DNA from: Pseudomonas asturiensis | GTDB taxonomy: Bacteria; Pseudomonadota; Gammaproteobacteria; Pseudomonadales; Pseudomonadaceae | DNA: 64,000 bases | Direction: 5' to 3' | NCBI RefSeq assembly: GCF_900143095.1 | Contig: NZ_FRDA01000024.1 | Coordinates: 17,671 to 81,670, forward strand | Part shown: positions 17,604 through 26,401 of the stretch, piece after piece | How the letters are laid out: each line of letters begins with the position of its first letter | Numbering within the stretch: position 1 is the first letter of the stretch | Made by a program: the position numbers and the translations under genes | The notes under the pieces: model-generated | Databases searched by the model: none | Told to the model about the DNA's origin: nothing | Seen by the model: the letters and a program-made list of their open reading frames with translations, nothing else

Positions 17604-18068
17604 ATGCAAGGCCATCCAGAAGTAATCGATTATCTGAACACATTGCTCACTGGCGAACTGGCGGCTCGTGACCAATATTTCATCCACTCGCGCATGTATG
17701 AAGATTGGGGCTTCGCGAAGCTCTATGAGCGCATCAATCACGAGATGGAAGAAGAGGCGCAACACGCCGACGCGCTGATGCGTCGTATCCTGATGCTTGA
17801 AGGTACACCGCGCATGCGTCCGGACGATCTGGATGTCGGCACCACGGTGCCCGAGATGCTCGCCAGCGATCTTCGCCTCGAGTACAAGGTTCGCGCTGCG
17901 CTGTGCAAGGGCATTGCGCTCTGCGAGCTGCATAAGGACTACATCAGTCGTGACATTCTTCGTGTTCAACTGGCTGATACCGAAGAAGACCACACTTATT
18001 GGCTGGAACAGCAAATGGGTCTGATCAAGTCCATCGGCTTGCAGAATTACTTGCAGTCGCAGTTCTGA
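17604..18068 (+). CDS. bfrA: Bacterial ferritin of the FtnA type (often annotated bacterioferritin)
   Basis: This 154-residue four-helix iron-storage protein keeps the ferroxidase ligands: Glu18, Glu51, His54, Glu93, Glu127 and His130. The heme-ligand methionine expected at residue 52 of true bacterioferritins is alanine here (EEEAQHAD), so it should not bind heme between subunits. This matches the P. aeruginosa product next to katA, which was shown to be a heme-free ferritin (FtnA) despite its bfrA name. The start ATG 17604 follows CAGGAG. It probably protects the cell by storing iron near catalase activity. Confidence 0.9.
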   Translation: MQGHPEVIDYLNTLLTGELAARDQYFIHSRMYEDWGFAKLYERINHEMEEEAQHADALMRRILMLEGTPRMRPDDLDVGTTVPEMLASDLRLEYKVRAALCKGIALCELHKDYISRDILRVQLADTEEDHTYWLEQQMGLIKSIGLQNYLQSQF

Positions 18069-18086
18069 TCCCGCGCCCGCTGGCAT

Positions 18087-18124
18087 AAAAAAGCTCCTGC
18101 ACGTACGTGACAGGAGCTTTTTTT
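18087..18124. terminator. Bidirectional terminator between ferritin gene and uvrA
   Basis: A 13-bp stem (AAAAAAGCTCCTG / CAGGAGCTTTTTT) has A and T runs on both sides, so it can serve both convergent genes. Confidence 0.9.
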
Positions 18125-18185
18125 CGTTTCGACTTCGAGTCAGCCGGGTCTGGCCTGAGCCAAACCCGTCTCACACCGGCACTTA

Positions 18186-21020
18186 TCAGGCCTTGTCGCG
18201 TATCAACAAAGGCTTGAGGTAGTGACCGGTGTAGGACTGCTTCATCTCGGCGACCTGTTCCGGCGTGCCGGTTGCGATGATCTGTCCACCTCGCGAGCCG
18301 CCTTCCGGTCCCAGATCGACCAGCCAGTCCGCCGTCTTGATGACGTCCAGGTTGTGCTCGATCACGACCACCGTGTTGCCGTGGTCGCGCAGACGGTGCA
18401 ATACATCGAGCAGTTGCTGGATATCGGCGAAGTGCAGACCTGTGGTCGGCTCATCAAGGATGTACAGCGTCTTGCCGGTGTCGCGCTTGGACAGCTCACG
18501 CGACAGCTTGACCCGCTGGGCCTCGCCACCTGATAGCGTTGTCGCCGACTGGCCCAGCTTGATGTAGGAAAGCCCCACATCCATCAGGGTTTGCAGCTTG
18601 CGCGCCAGCGCCGGAACCGCATCGAAGAACTCCCGGGCTTCCTCGATGGTCATTTCCAGCACCTCGTGGATGCTCTTGCCCTTGTATTTGATCTCGAGCG
18701 TTTCGCGGTTGTAGCGCTTGCTCTTGCACACATCGCACGGCACGTAGATGTCCGGCAGAAAGTGCATTTCGACCTTGATCAGACCATCGCCCTGGCAGGC
18801 TTCGCAGCGACCGCCCTTGACGTTGAACGAGAACCGCCCAGGACCATAGCCACGTGAGCGAGACTCCGGCACGCCGGCAAACAGTTCACGAATCGGCGTG
18901 AACAGCCCGGTGTACGTCGCCGGGTTGGAACGAGGCGTGCGACCGATGGGGCTCTGGTCGATGTCCACAACCTTGTCCAGATGCTGCAGGCCGTTGATGC
19001 TGTCGTGAGTGGCCGCCTCAAGGGTCGTCGCACCATTGAGTGCCGTGGCGCTGAGAGGGAAGAGGGTGTTGTTGATCAGCGTCGATTTGCCCGAGCCGGA
19101 AACACCGGTCACGCAGGTCAGCAGGCCAATCGGAATTTCCAGATTGACGTTTTGCAGGTTGTTGCCGCGCGCGCCTTTAAGCGTGAGCGAAAGCTTCTTG
19201 TTGCGAGGCGTACGCTTGGCCGGGACTTCGATCTTCACTCGGCCCGACAGATACTTGCCCGTCAACGAGTCAGGATGCGACATCACTTCATCCGGCGTGC
19301 CTTCGGCGACGATATGCCCGCCATGCACACCGGCACCCGGGCCGATGTCCACCACGTAATCGGCCAGACGAATTGCGTCTTCGTCATGTTCGACCACGAT
19401 CACCGTGTTGCCGATGTCGCGCAGGTGCTTGAGCGTGCCAAGCAGACGATCATTGTCGCGCTGATGCAGACCGATGGAGGGTTCGTCGAGGATATACATC
19501 ACCCCGACCAGACCGGCACCAATCTGGCTGGCCAGACGAATACGCTGGGCTTCACCGCCGGACAGCGTATCGGCGCTGCGATCCAGGGTCAGGTAATCCA
19601 GACCGACGTTGACCAGAAACTGCAGACGCTCACGGATTTCCTTGAGAATCTTGTCAGCGATTTCGCCACGTCGACCGGTCAGCTTCAAGGTGTCGAAGTA
19701 CTCGGTGGCATCGCCAATCGGCAGGTTTGTCACTGCAGGCAGGGTCTTTTCGCCGACCCACACATGACGTGCCTCGCGACGTAGACGCGTACCGCGGCAG
19801 TCAGGGCAGGGCTGGGTGCCGAGGAATTTGGCCAGTTCTTCACGAACCGTCGCTGATTCGGTTTCCCGATAACGACGCTCCAGATTCGGCACGATGCCTT
19901 CGAACGGGTGGGCCCGCTTGACGATATCGCCGCGATCATTCAGATAGCGGAAATCGACATTCTGCGAGCCGCTGCCGTTGAGCAGAATTTTCTGCTGATC
20001 GGCAGGCAGCTCTTTGAACGGCACTTCCAGGCTGAAGCCGTAGTGCTTGGACAGCGAGCCCAGCATCTGGAAGTAATAGACGTTTCTTCTGTCCCAGCCG
20101 CGTATCGCGCCTTCGGCCAGCGTCAGTTCGGCGTTGACCAGTCGCTTGATGTCGAAGAACTGCTTCACGCCCAGACCATCACAGGTCGGACAGGCACCTG
20201 CCGGGTTGTTGAACGAGAACAGCTTGGGTTCCAGTTCGCTGATGGCATGGCCGCAGATCGGGCAGGCGAAGCGCGCGGAGAAGATGGTTTCTTCGCCAGG
20301 CTCGTCGTCCATAGGCGCAACCAGCGCGATGCCGTCTGCCAGCTTCAGCGCGGTTTCGAATGATTCAGCCAGACGCTGTTGCAGGTCTGCACGCACCTTG
20401 AAGCGGTCGACGACCACATCAATGGAGTGCTTCTTCTGCTTATCGAGCTTGGGCAGTTCATCCAGCTCGCACAGCTTGCCGTTGACCCTGGCTCGCACGA
20501 AGCCTTGGGCTCGCAGCTCCTCGAAGACCGAAAGGTGCTCGCCCTTGCGTTCGCGAATGACAGGCGCCAGCAACATGAGCTTGCTGCCTTCTGGCTGTGC
20601 CAGGACCAGATCGACCATCTGGCTGACGGTCTGGGCTTCCAGCGGAATATCATGGTCCGGGCAGCGTGGCTGACCCACCCGCGCATACAGCAAGCGCAGG
20701 TAGTCGTAGATTTCGGTAATGGTCCCCACGGTCGAGCGCGGGTTGTGGGACGTCGATTTCTGCTCGATGGAGATTGCAGGCGAGAGGCCTTCAATGGTGT
20801 CGACGTCGGGCTTTTCCATCATCGACAGGAACTGTCGGGCATACGCCGAGAGCGACTCGACGTAACGCCGCTGCCCTTCGGCATAGAGCGTGTCGAACGC
20901 CAATGATGATTTACCAGAGCCGGACAATCCGGTGATAACGATCAGCTTGTCGCGTGGAAGAGTCAGGTCGATGTTTTTCAGGTTGTGGGTTCGAGCCCCA
21001 CGAATCAGGATCTTGTCCAA
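18186..21020 (-). CDS. uvrA: UvrABC excision repair ATPase UvrA
   Basis: UvrA recognises DNA damage and loads UvrB. It has two ABC modules: Walker A motifs GLSGSGKSSLAF near the N-terminus and GVSGSGKSTLIN in the second half, and signatures LSGGEAQRIRLASQ and LSGGEAQRVKLSRE. Zinc-finger cysteines are visible in CPICGH...CPTCDG and CEACQGDG...CDVCKS. The open frame continues to 21086, but the TTG at 21020 gives the conserved N-terminus MDKILIRGARTHNLKNIDL and 944 residues, the length I recall for Pseudomonas. An SOS-like box lies about 50 bases upstream. Confidence 0.95.
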   Translation of the reverse strand: MDKILIRGARTHNLKNIDLTLPRDKLIVITGLSGSGKSSLAFDTLYAEGQRRYVESLSAYARQFLSMMEKPDVDTIEGLSPAISIEQKSTSHNPRSTVGTITEIYDYLRLLYARVGQPRCPDHDIPLEAQTVSQMVDLVLAQPEGSKLMLLAPVIRERKGEHLSVFEELRAQGFVRARVNGKLCELDELPKLDKQKKHSIDVVVDRFKVRADLQQRLAESFETALKLADGIALVAPMDDEPGEETIFSARFACPICGHAISELEPKLFSFNNPAGACPTCDGLGVKQFFDIKRLVNAELTLAEGAIRGWDRRNVYYFQMLGSLSKHYGFSLEVPFKELPADQQKILLNGSGSQNVDFRYLNDRGDIVKRAHPFEGIVPNLERRYRETESATVREELAKFLGTQPCPDCRGTRLRREARHVWVGEKTLPAVTNLPIGDATEYFDTLKLTGRRGEIADKILKEIRERLQFLVNVGLDYLTLDRSADTLSGGEAQRIRLASQIGAGLVGVMYILDEPSIGLHQRDNDRLLGTLKHLRDIGNTVIVVEHDEDAIRLADYVVDIGPGAGVHGGHIVAEGTPDEVMSHPDSLTGKYLSGRVKIEVPAKRTPRNKKLSLTLKGARGNNLQNVNLEIPIGLLTCVTGVSGSGKSTLINNTLFPLSATALNGATTLEAATHDSINGLQHLDKVVDIDQSPIGRTPRSNPATYTGLFTPIRELFAGVPESRSRGYGPGRFSFNVKGGRCEACQGDGLIKVEMHFLPDIYVPCDVCKSKRYNRETLEIKYKGKSIHEVLEMTIEEAREFFDAVPALARKLQTLMDVGLSYIKLGQSATTLSGGEAQRVKLSRELSKRDTGKTLYILDEPTTGLHFADIQQLLDVLHRLRDHGNTVVVIEHNLDVIKTADWLVDLGPEGGSRGGQIIATGTPEQVAEMKQSYTGHYLKPLLIRDKA

Positions 21021-21068
21021 AATGGCCTCGCACGGCGGGCGTCGAAAACGTAGGAGTATACGGATAAA

Positions 21069-21088
21069 TACTGGATGGATACACACTA
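21069..21088 (-). promoter_or_regulatory. LexA (SOS)-like box upstream of uvrA
   Basis: TACTGGATGGATACACACTA matches 15 of 20 positions of the LexA consensus palindrome, but has CAC in place of the CAG half-site. On the minus strand a -10-like TATACT (21060-21055) lies just downstream, so the box would cover the -35 region. Binding is inferred only. Confidence 0.5.
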
Positions 21089-21208
21089 TCCACCGGCTTT
21101 ACAGGCAGAGATGAAGACTCTGTCATGTAAACGCGTCAAAGCGTCGCGATATACCCCGTCAATCGATGGGACTGGTAGAATCGCCGCCGGTTCACACGAG
21201 GTTTTTCC

Positions 21209-22603
21209 ATGCACGATCCCCACAGCGAACGAATGAGCAGCGGCGAGACCCGTGCCGCAGGTGGTCTTGCGCTGGTTTTCGCGTTTCGCATGCTCGGTAT
21301 GTTCATGGTGCTTCCGGTCCTGGCCACTTACGGCATGGACCTGGCGGGCGCCAGCCCTGCGCTGATTGGTCTGGCCATTGGTGCCTACGGCCTGACCCAG
21401 GCCGTGCTGCAGATCCCGTTTGGCATCATTTCGGATCGCATCGGCCGGCGTCCGGTCATCTATCTGGGGCTGATTGTGTTCGCCATCGGCAGCGTCGTGG
21501 CCGCCAGTGCCGATTCGATCTGGGGCATCATCGCCGGCCGTATCCTGCAGGGTGCGGGTGCGATTTCTGCGGCGGTCATGGCGCTGCTTTCCGACCTGAC
21601 CCGCGAACAGCATCGCACCAAGGCCATGGCCATGATCGGCATGACCATTGGTTTGTCGTTTGCCATTGCGATGGTCGTAGGGCCGGTGATCACGGGTGTG
21701 TTTGGACTGTCGGGACTGTTTCTGGCCACCGGCGGCATGGCGCTGTTGGGGATTGCCATCGTCGCATTCGTGGTGCCCAAGGCGAATGGCCCCTTGCTGC
21801 ATCGAGAGTCAGGTGTCGCCAGGCAGGCGCTGGGCCAGACCTTGCGTCATCCCGACCTGCTGCGCCTGGATTTGGGTATCTTCGTGTTGCACGCAATGCT
21901 CATGTCCAGTTTCGTGGCATTACCGCTGGCGCTGGTCGAAAAAGCCGGCCTGCCCAAGGAACAGCATTGGTGGGTCTACCTGACGGCACTGCTGATTTCG
22001 TTCTTTGCCATGATCCCGTTCATCATTTACGGTGAGAAGAAGCGTCAGATGAAGCGCGTGCTGCTCGGCGCCGTGACCCTTCTCATGCTGTGTGAGCTAT
22101 TCTTCTGGGCCTTTGGGGACACGTTGCGGACACTGGTCATAGGGACAGTGGTATTCTTCACCGCGTTCAACCTGCTGGAGGCGTCTTTGCCGTCGCTGAT
22201 CAGCAAAGTGTCACCGGCTGGCGGAAAAGGGACGGCAATGGGGGTTTATTCCACCAGCCAGTTTCTTGGATCGGCCGCAGGTGGGATACTGGGCGGCTGG
22301 TTGTTCCAGCACGGCGGGCTCGATGTGGTGTTCCTTGGTGGTGCAGCCATGGCCGCCGTCTGGCTTGCGTTTGCGATGACCATGCGTGAACCGCCTTACG
22401 TGACCAGCCTACGTCTGCCGTTGTCGCCAGAGGCGCAGCGTGATGCAGGCCTGGCAGAGCGTTTAATGTCCGTAACAGGCGTGACGGATGCAGTGGTGGT
22501 TGCCGAGGAGGCAGCCATCTATATCAAACTGGATACAAAATTATTGGATCGCGCCGCTCTCGAAAAGCTGGTCAACCCGGCATCAGAAGCGTGCGAAGCC
22601 TAG
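21209..22603 (+). CDS. MFS transporter, YajR-like with C-terminal soluble domain
   Basis: This 464-residue carrier has about 12 hydrophobic segments. The MFS motif A is visible as GIISDRIGRRPVIYLG after TM2. After the last membrane segment a soluble tail of about 70 residues (RLMSVTGVTDAVVVAEEAAIYIKLDTKLL in part) has the ferredoxin-like look of the YAM domain of E. coli YajR. The substrate is unknown. It is read away from uvrA and 9 bases before ssb, with which it may be cotranscribed. The same gene order is recalled from P. aeruginosa. Confidence 0.85.
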   Translation: MHDPHSERMSSGETRAAGGLALVFAFRMLGMFMVLPVLATYGMDLAGASPALIGLAIGAYGLTQAVLQIPFGIISDRIGRRPVIYLGLIVFAIGSVVAASADSIWGIIAGRILQGAGAISAAVMALLSDLTREQHRTKAMAMIGMTIGLSFAIAMVVGPVITGVFGLSGLFLATGGMALLGIAIVAFVVPKANGPLLHRESGVARQALGQTLRHPDLLRLDLGIFVLHAMLMSSFVALPLALVEKAGLPKEQHWWVYLTALLISFFAMIPFIIYGEKKRQMKRVLLGAVTLLMLCELFFWAFGDTLRTLVIGTVVFFTAFNLLEASLPSLISKVSPAGGKGTAMGVYSTSQFLGSAAGGILGGWLFQHGGLDVVFLGGAAMAAVWLAFAMTMREPPYVTSLRLPLSPEAQRDAGLAERLMSVTGVTDAVVVAEEAAIYIKLDTKLLDRAALEKLVNPASEACEA

Positions 22604-22612
22604 GAGAACGTT

Positions 22613-23167
22613 ATGGCCCGTGGGGTTAACAAAGTCATATTGGTCGGTACATGCGGCCAGGATCCCGAAGTTCGCTACTTGCCTAACGGTAACGCCGTGA
22701 CCAACCTGAGTCTGGCAACCAGCGAACAGTGGACTGACAAGCAGACCGGTCAGAAGGTCGAAAAGACCGAGTGGCACCGAGTCTCGATGTTCGGCAAGGT
22801 TGCCGAAATCGCTGGCGAATACCTGCGTAAGGGTTCGCAGGTCTACATCGAAGGCAAGCTGCAGACCCGCGAGTGGGAAAAAGACGGCATCAAGCGCTAC
22901 ACCACTGAAATCGTCGTCGACATGCAAGGCACCATGCAATTGCTGGGCGGCCGTCCACAAGGCGACGCACAACAAGGCCAGGGTGGCGGCAACTACAACC
23001 AGTCTGCCCCTCGTCCACAGCAGTCGCGCCCGCAGCAGTCGGCTCCGCCACAGCAGAACTACAATCAGCAGCCACCTCAGCAACGCGAATCCCGCCCTGC
23101 GCCACAGCAGCAAGCGCCGCAGCCAGCTGCTGATTTCGACAGTTTTGATGACGATATTCCGTTCTGA
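22613..23167 (+). CDS. ssb: Single-stranded DNA-binding protein
   Basis: SSB coats single-stranded DNA in replication and repair. The product has 184 residues: an OB-fold N-terminal domain to about residue 110 (NKVILVGTCGQDPEVRYLPNG), a Gln/Pro-rich linker, and the acidic tail DFDSFDDDIPF that recruits repair proteins. It follows the MFS gene by 9 bases with Shine-Dalgarno AGGAGAACG. Confidence 0.97.
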   Translation: MARGVNKVILVGTCGQDPEVRYLPNGNAVTNLSLATSEQWTDKQTGQKVEKTEWHRVSMFGKVAEIAGEYLRKGSQVYIEGKLQTREWEKDGIKRYTTEIVVDMQGTMQLLGGRPQGDAQQGQGGGNYNQSAPRPQQSRPQQSAPPQQNYNQQPPQQRESRPAPQQQAPQPAADFDSFDDDIPF

Positions 23168-23194
23168 TTGCAGCCTTTCAGCACCGCAATACCC

Positions 23195-23228
23195 AAAGCG
23201 AAGCCCTCACCAGGCTTCGCTTTTTTTA
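23195..23228 (+). terminator. Terminator after ssb
   Basis: An 11-bp stem (AAAGCGAAGCC / GGCTTCGCTTT) with loop CTCACCA is followed by a T7 run. Confidence 0.92.
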
Positions 23229-23407
23229 TGCCTGCCTCTGTCTATTCGATATATAGATGTCAATCAGCATCAAAGCGCTTGACGTCTTAGATTTTGATCA
23301 TCATCATAAATTCATCTTCTGAATCGATGAAAACCTTGAGCGCCTCCTTGCCCGTGCCCAAGGATTACTCGACTGATCAAAGCCATCCCAATCGCAGGCC
23401 TCACACC

Positions 23408-24499
23408 ATGACCGAAAAGAATCTGTTCGATACATATCGCCTCGGCAGTCTCATCCTCTCCAACCGAATCGTCATGGCTCCACTGACGCGTAACCGTGCC
23501 GGTGCCGGTTTGGTACCGACCGAGCTGGCGGCTACGTATTACGGCCAGCGCGCTTCTGCCGGTTTGTTGATCACCGAGGCGACGCAGGTCTCGCCGCAGG
23601 CGCAGGGTTATCAGGACACGCCGGGTATCTACACTCAGGCGCAGATCGATGGCTGGCGCAAGGTGACGGATGAGGTGCATGCCAGGGGCGGGCGTATTTT
23701 TGTGCAGCTGTGGCATGTAGGGCGTATTTCCCACGTGGATTTGCAGCCCGGTGGGGCGGCGCCCGTTGCGCCGTCGGCGATTCGGGCTGAAACCAAGACA
23801 TTTGTGAACAACGGTTTTCATGACGTTTCCGAGCCGCGTGCGCTTGAGTTGAGCGAGCTGCCGGGCATCGTGAATGATTTCCGTCAGGCGGCAGCGAATG
23901 CGCTTGCAGCCGGTTTCGATGGCGTGGAGATCCATGGCGCGAATGGTTATTTGCTGGAGCAGTTCATCAAGGACGGTGCCAACACGCGCACTGACGCCTA
24001 TGGCGGCACTGTCGAAAACCGTGCGCGGCTGCTGCTGGAGGTGACGGCGGCGGTGATCGGCGAGGTGGGTGCTGATCGTACAGGTGTGCGCGTTTCGCCG
24101 GTGTCACCTGCCGGGGCCATAACGTGCAGCGATCCACAGGCGCAGTACAACTACATTGCTGAAGAGCTCAGTGCGTTGGGTATTGTTTACCTGCACGTGG
24201 TCGAGGGCGCGACGGGTGGACCGCGTGACGCCGCGCCATTTGATTACGAGAAGTTGCGCAAGCGTTTCCACCAGACCTATCTGGCCAATAACGGTTATGA
24301 CCTGTATCTGGCGAATTCGCGAGTGAACGATGGCAGTGTCGATCTGGTGGCATTCGGTCGTCCTTTCATCAGCAACCCGGACCTGACCGAGCGCCTGAAG
24401 GCCGGTGCCCCGTTGACGCCGATGAATCCGGCCACGCTTTACGGTGGCGGGGCTGCGGGGTATACCGATTACCCGACGATGGCTCAAGCCAGCGCCTGA
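23408..24499 (+). CDS. Old Yellow Enzyme family alkene reductase
   Basis: This FMN-dependent, NADPH-using reductase of 363 residues reduces activated C=C bonds, and relatives also act on nitrate esters and nitro compounds. Family blocks seen: RIVMAPLTRNRA, the FVQLWHVGRISH stretch, the active-site region EIHGANGYLLEQFIKDGANTR in part with its His and Asn, and LVAFGRPFISNPDL near the end. The open frame begins at 23294, but the ATG at 23408 (MTEKNLFDTYRLG) fits the family start. The precise physiological substrate cannot be told. The gene stands alone between two terminators. Confidence 0.9.
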   Translation: MTEKNLFDTYRLGSLILSNRIVMAPLTRNRAGAGLVPTELAATYYGQRASAGLLITEATQVSPQAQGYQDTPGIYTQAQIDGWRKVTDEVHARGGRIFVQLWHVGRISHVDLQPGGAAPVAPSAIRAETKTFVNNGFHDVSEPRALELSELPGIVNDFRQAAANALAAGFDGVEIHGANGYLLEQFIKDGANTRTDAYGGTVENRARLLLEVTAAVIGEVGADRTGVRVSPVSPAGAITCSDPQAQYNYIAEELSALGIVYLHVVEGATGGPRDAAPFDYEKLRKRFHQTYLANNGYDLYLANSRVNDGSVDLVAFGRPFISNPDLTERLKAGAPLTPMNPATLYGGGAAGYTDYPTMAQASA

Positions 24500-24506
24500 T
24501 CCGCTT

Positions 24507-24537
24507 AACGCATCCGTCGCAACGACGGATGCGTTTT
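24507..24537. terminator. Terminator after the Old Yellow Enzyme gene
   Basis: A 13-bp perfect stem (AACGCATCCGTCG / CGACGGATGCGTT) with loop CAA is followed by TTC. It lies between convergent genes and may serve both. Confidence 0.8.
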
Positions 24538-24567
24538 CGCTGCATGCTCACGCTCAAACTCAACCCA

Positions 24568-26352
24568 TCAATGCGAATGCCGTGGCGCGCCGCTTCTGGC
24601 GATGACTTTCATGTGCAGTGTTGCCGGCTCCAGACAGCCGCCTGTGGATAGCTGCCCCACCAGTTGCCGATAGAGTTCCTGCCAGGGTGTCTGCGAAGGC
24701 GGGATCGAAGGAGTCCACTGCTGACGGCGCTCAGCCATTTCGCTTTCGTCCACCAGCACGTTGACCGTGCGGGCGTTGAGGTCGATGCGTAGCCGGTCGT
24801 TGGTGCGCAGCAGGGCCAGACCGCCACCAATCGCCGCTTCCGGCGACATGTTGAGGATCGACGGGCTGGCCGATGTGCCGCTCTGGCGGCCGTCGCCCAG
24901 ACACGGCAGCGAATCGATGCCTTGTTTGATCAGGGCGGCAGGCGGGTCCATGTTCACCACTTCGGCGCTGCCGGGATAACCGACGGTGCCTGCGCCGCGG
25001 ATCACCAGAATGCAGCGTTCGTCAATGTCCAGCGCCGGATCGTCGATACGGGCCCGGTAGTCCTCAGGCCCTTCGAACACGATGGCCCTCGCCTCAAAAC
25101 TGTTTTCGGCACCCGGCTCGGACAGGTAGGTCTTGCGGAAGGCTTCGCCCACCACCGACATCTTCATGATTGCACTGTCGAAGAAATTGCCACTGAGTAC
25201 GATGAAGCCTGCACTGTGTTTGAGCGGCGCGTCGTAGGGCAGGATCACGTCGGTGTTGCTGGTCACCGACGCGCGAACAATGTCGCCGATGGTTCTGCCG
25301 CTGACCGTGGCGCAGTCTTCATGCAGGCGTCCGGCTTTTTGCAATTCATGCATCACTGCGGGCACGCCACCCGCGCGGTGAAACCCTTCGCCCAGGTATT
25401 TGCCCGCAGGCATGCAGTTGACCAGCAGCGGGATGTCTTCACCGATACGCTGCCAGTCGTCCAGGCTGAGGTCGATGCCGGTGTGGCGAGCGATGGCGAT
25501 CAAATGCGGCGGGCAGTTGCTTGATGCGCCGAGGGCCGAGGCCACGGCAATCGCGTTTTCGAACGCTTCACGGGTCATGATCTGCGAGGGCTTCACGTCC
25601 TGACGCACCAGCTCACAGATGCGCTTGCCCGTGGCGTAGGCCATCTGACCGCGCTCGCGATAAGGCGCAGGGATGCTGGCGCAGCCAGGGAGCGACATGC
25701 CCAGCGCTTCGGCCAGCGCGTTCATCGACAGGGCCGTGCCCATGGTGTTGCAGTGGCCGACCGAGGGCGAGGCGGCGGTGGTCATTTCCATAAAGCCTTC
25801 GTAGCTGATTTCTTCGGCCGCCAGCAGTTTACGTGCATGCCACAGAACGGTGCCGGAGCCGATCAGTTCGCCTTTGTGGTGGCCGTCGAGCATGGGGCCG
25901 CCGGACAACACAATCGCAGGCAGGTCGGTGGTCGCGGCGGCCATCAGGCAGGCAGGCGTGGTCTTGTCGCAGCCGGTGGTCAGCACCACACCATCCAGCG
26001 GATAGCCGTGCAGGATTTCCACCAGGCCCAGGTACGCAAGGTTACGGTCCAGAGCGGCGGTCGGGCGGCGGCTCTGTTCGGCAATCGGGTGGACCGGAAA
26101 CTCCATCGCAATGCCGCCGGCGTCGCGAATCCCCGCCTTGACTCGCTGCGCCAGCTCGATGTGATGGCGGTTGCAGGGCGTCAGGTCGCTTCCCGTCTGG
26201 GCGATGCCGATGATGGGCCGACCCGATTGCAGTTCGTCCCGTGTCAGGCCGTAGTTCATGTAGCGCTCGACATACAGCGCGGTCATATCGGCGTGATCGG
26301 GATCATCGAACCATTGCTGGCTGCGCAGAGGGCGTTTTGGAGGCTGGTTCAT
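24568..26352 (-). CDS. IlvD/Edd-family sugar-acid dehydratase
   Basis: This 594-residue iron-sulfur dehydratase belongs to the IlvD/Edd family. Its length and sequence place it with the pentonate dehydratases (L-arabonate or D-xylonate type) rather than with dihydroxy-acid dehydratase of amino acid synthesis. Candidate cluster cysteines are in TTGCDKTTPACLMA and VGHCNTMGTA. It would convert a sugar acid to its 2-keto-3-deoxy form. It is the second gene of a minus-strand pair with the FAH-family gene, 49 bases apart. The actual sugar acid cannot be read from the sequence. Confidence 0.85.
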   Translation of the reverse strand: MNQPPKRPLRSQQWFDDPDHADMTALYVERYMNYGLTRDELQSGRPIIGIAQTGSDLTPCNRHHIELAQRVKAGIRDAGGIAMEFPVHPIAEQSRRPTAALDRNLAYLGLVEILHGYPLDGVVLTTGCDKTTPACLMAAATTDLPAIVLSGGPMLDGHHKGELIGSGTVLWHARKLLAAEEISYEGFMEMTTAASPSVGHCNTMGTALSMNALAEALGMSLPGCASIPAPYRERGQMAYATGKRICELVRQDVKPSQIMTREAFENAIAVASALGASSNCPPHLIAIARHTGIDLSLDDWQRIGEDIPLLVNCMPAGKYLGEGFHRAGGVPAVMHELQKAGRLHEDCATVSGRTIGDIVRASVTSNTDVILPYDAPLKHSAGFIVLSGNFFDSAIMKMSVVGEAFRKTYLSEPGAENSFEARAIVFEGPEDYRARIDDPALDIDERCILVIRGAGTVGYPGSAEVVNMDPPAALIKQGIDSLPCLGDGRQSGTSASPSILNMSPEAAIGGGLALLRTNDRLRIDLNARTVNVLVDESEMAERRQQWTPSIPPSQTPWQELYRQLVGQLSTGGCLEPATLHMKVIARSGAPRHSH

Positions 26353-26401
26353 GGGCGTGTTCTCTCTTGTTATTGGAAGGCAGATGCAGGGCGTGCACGA
26401 T

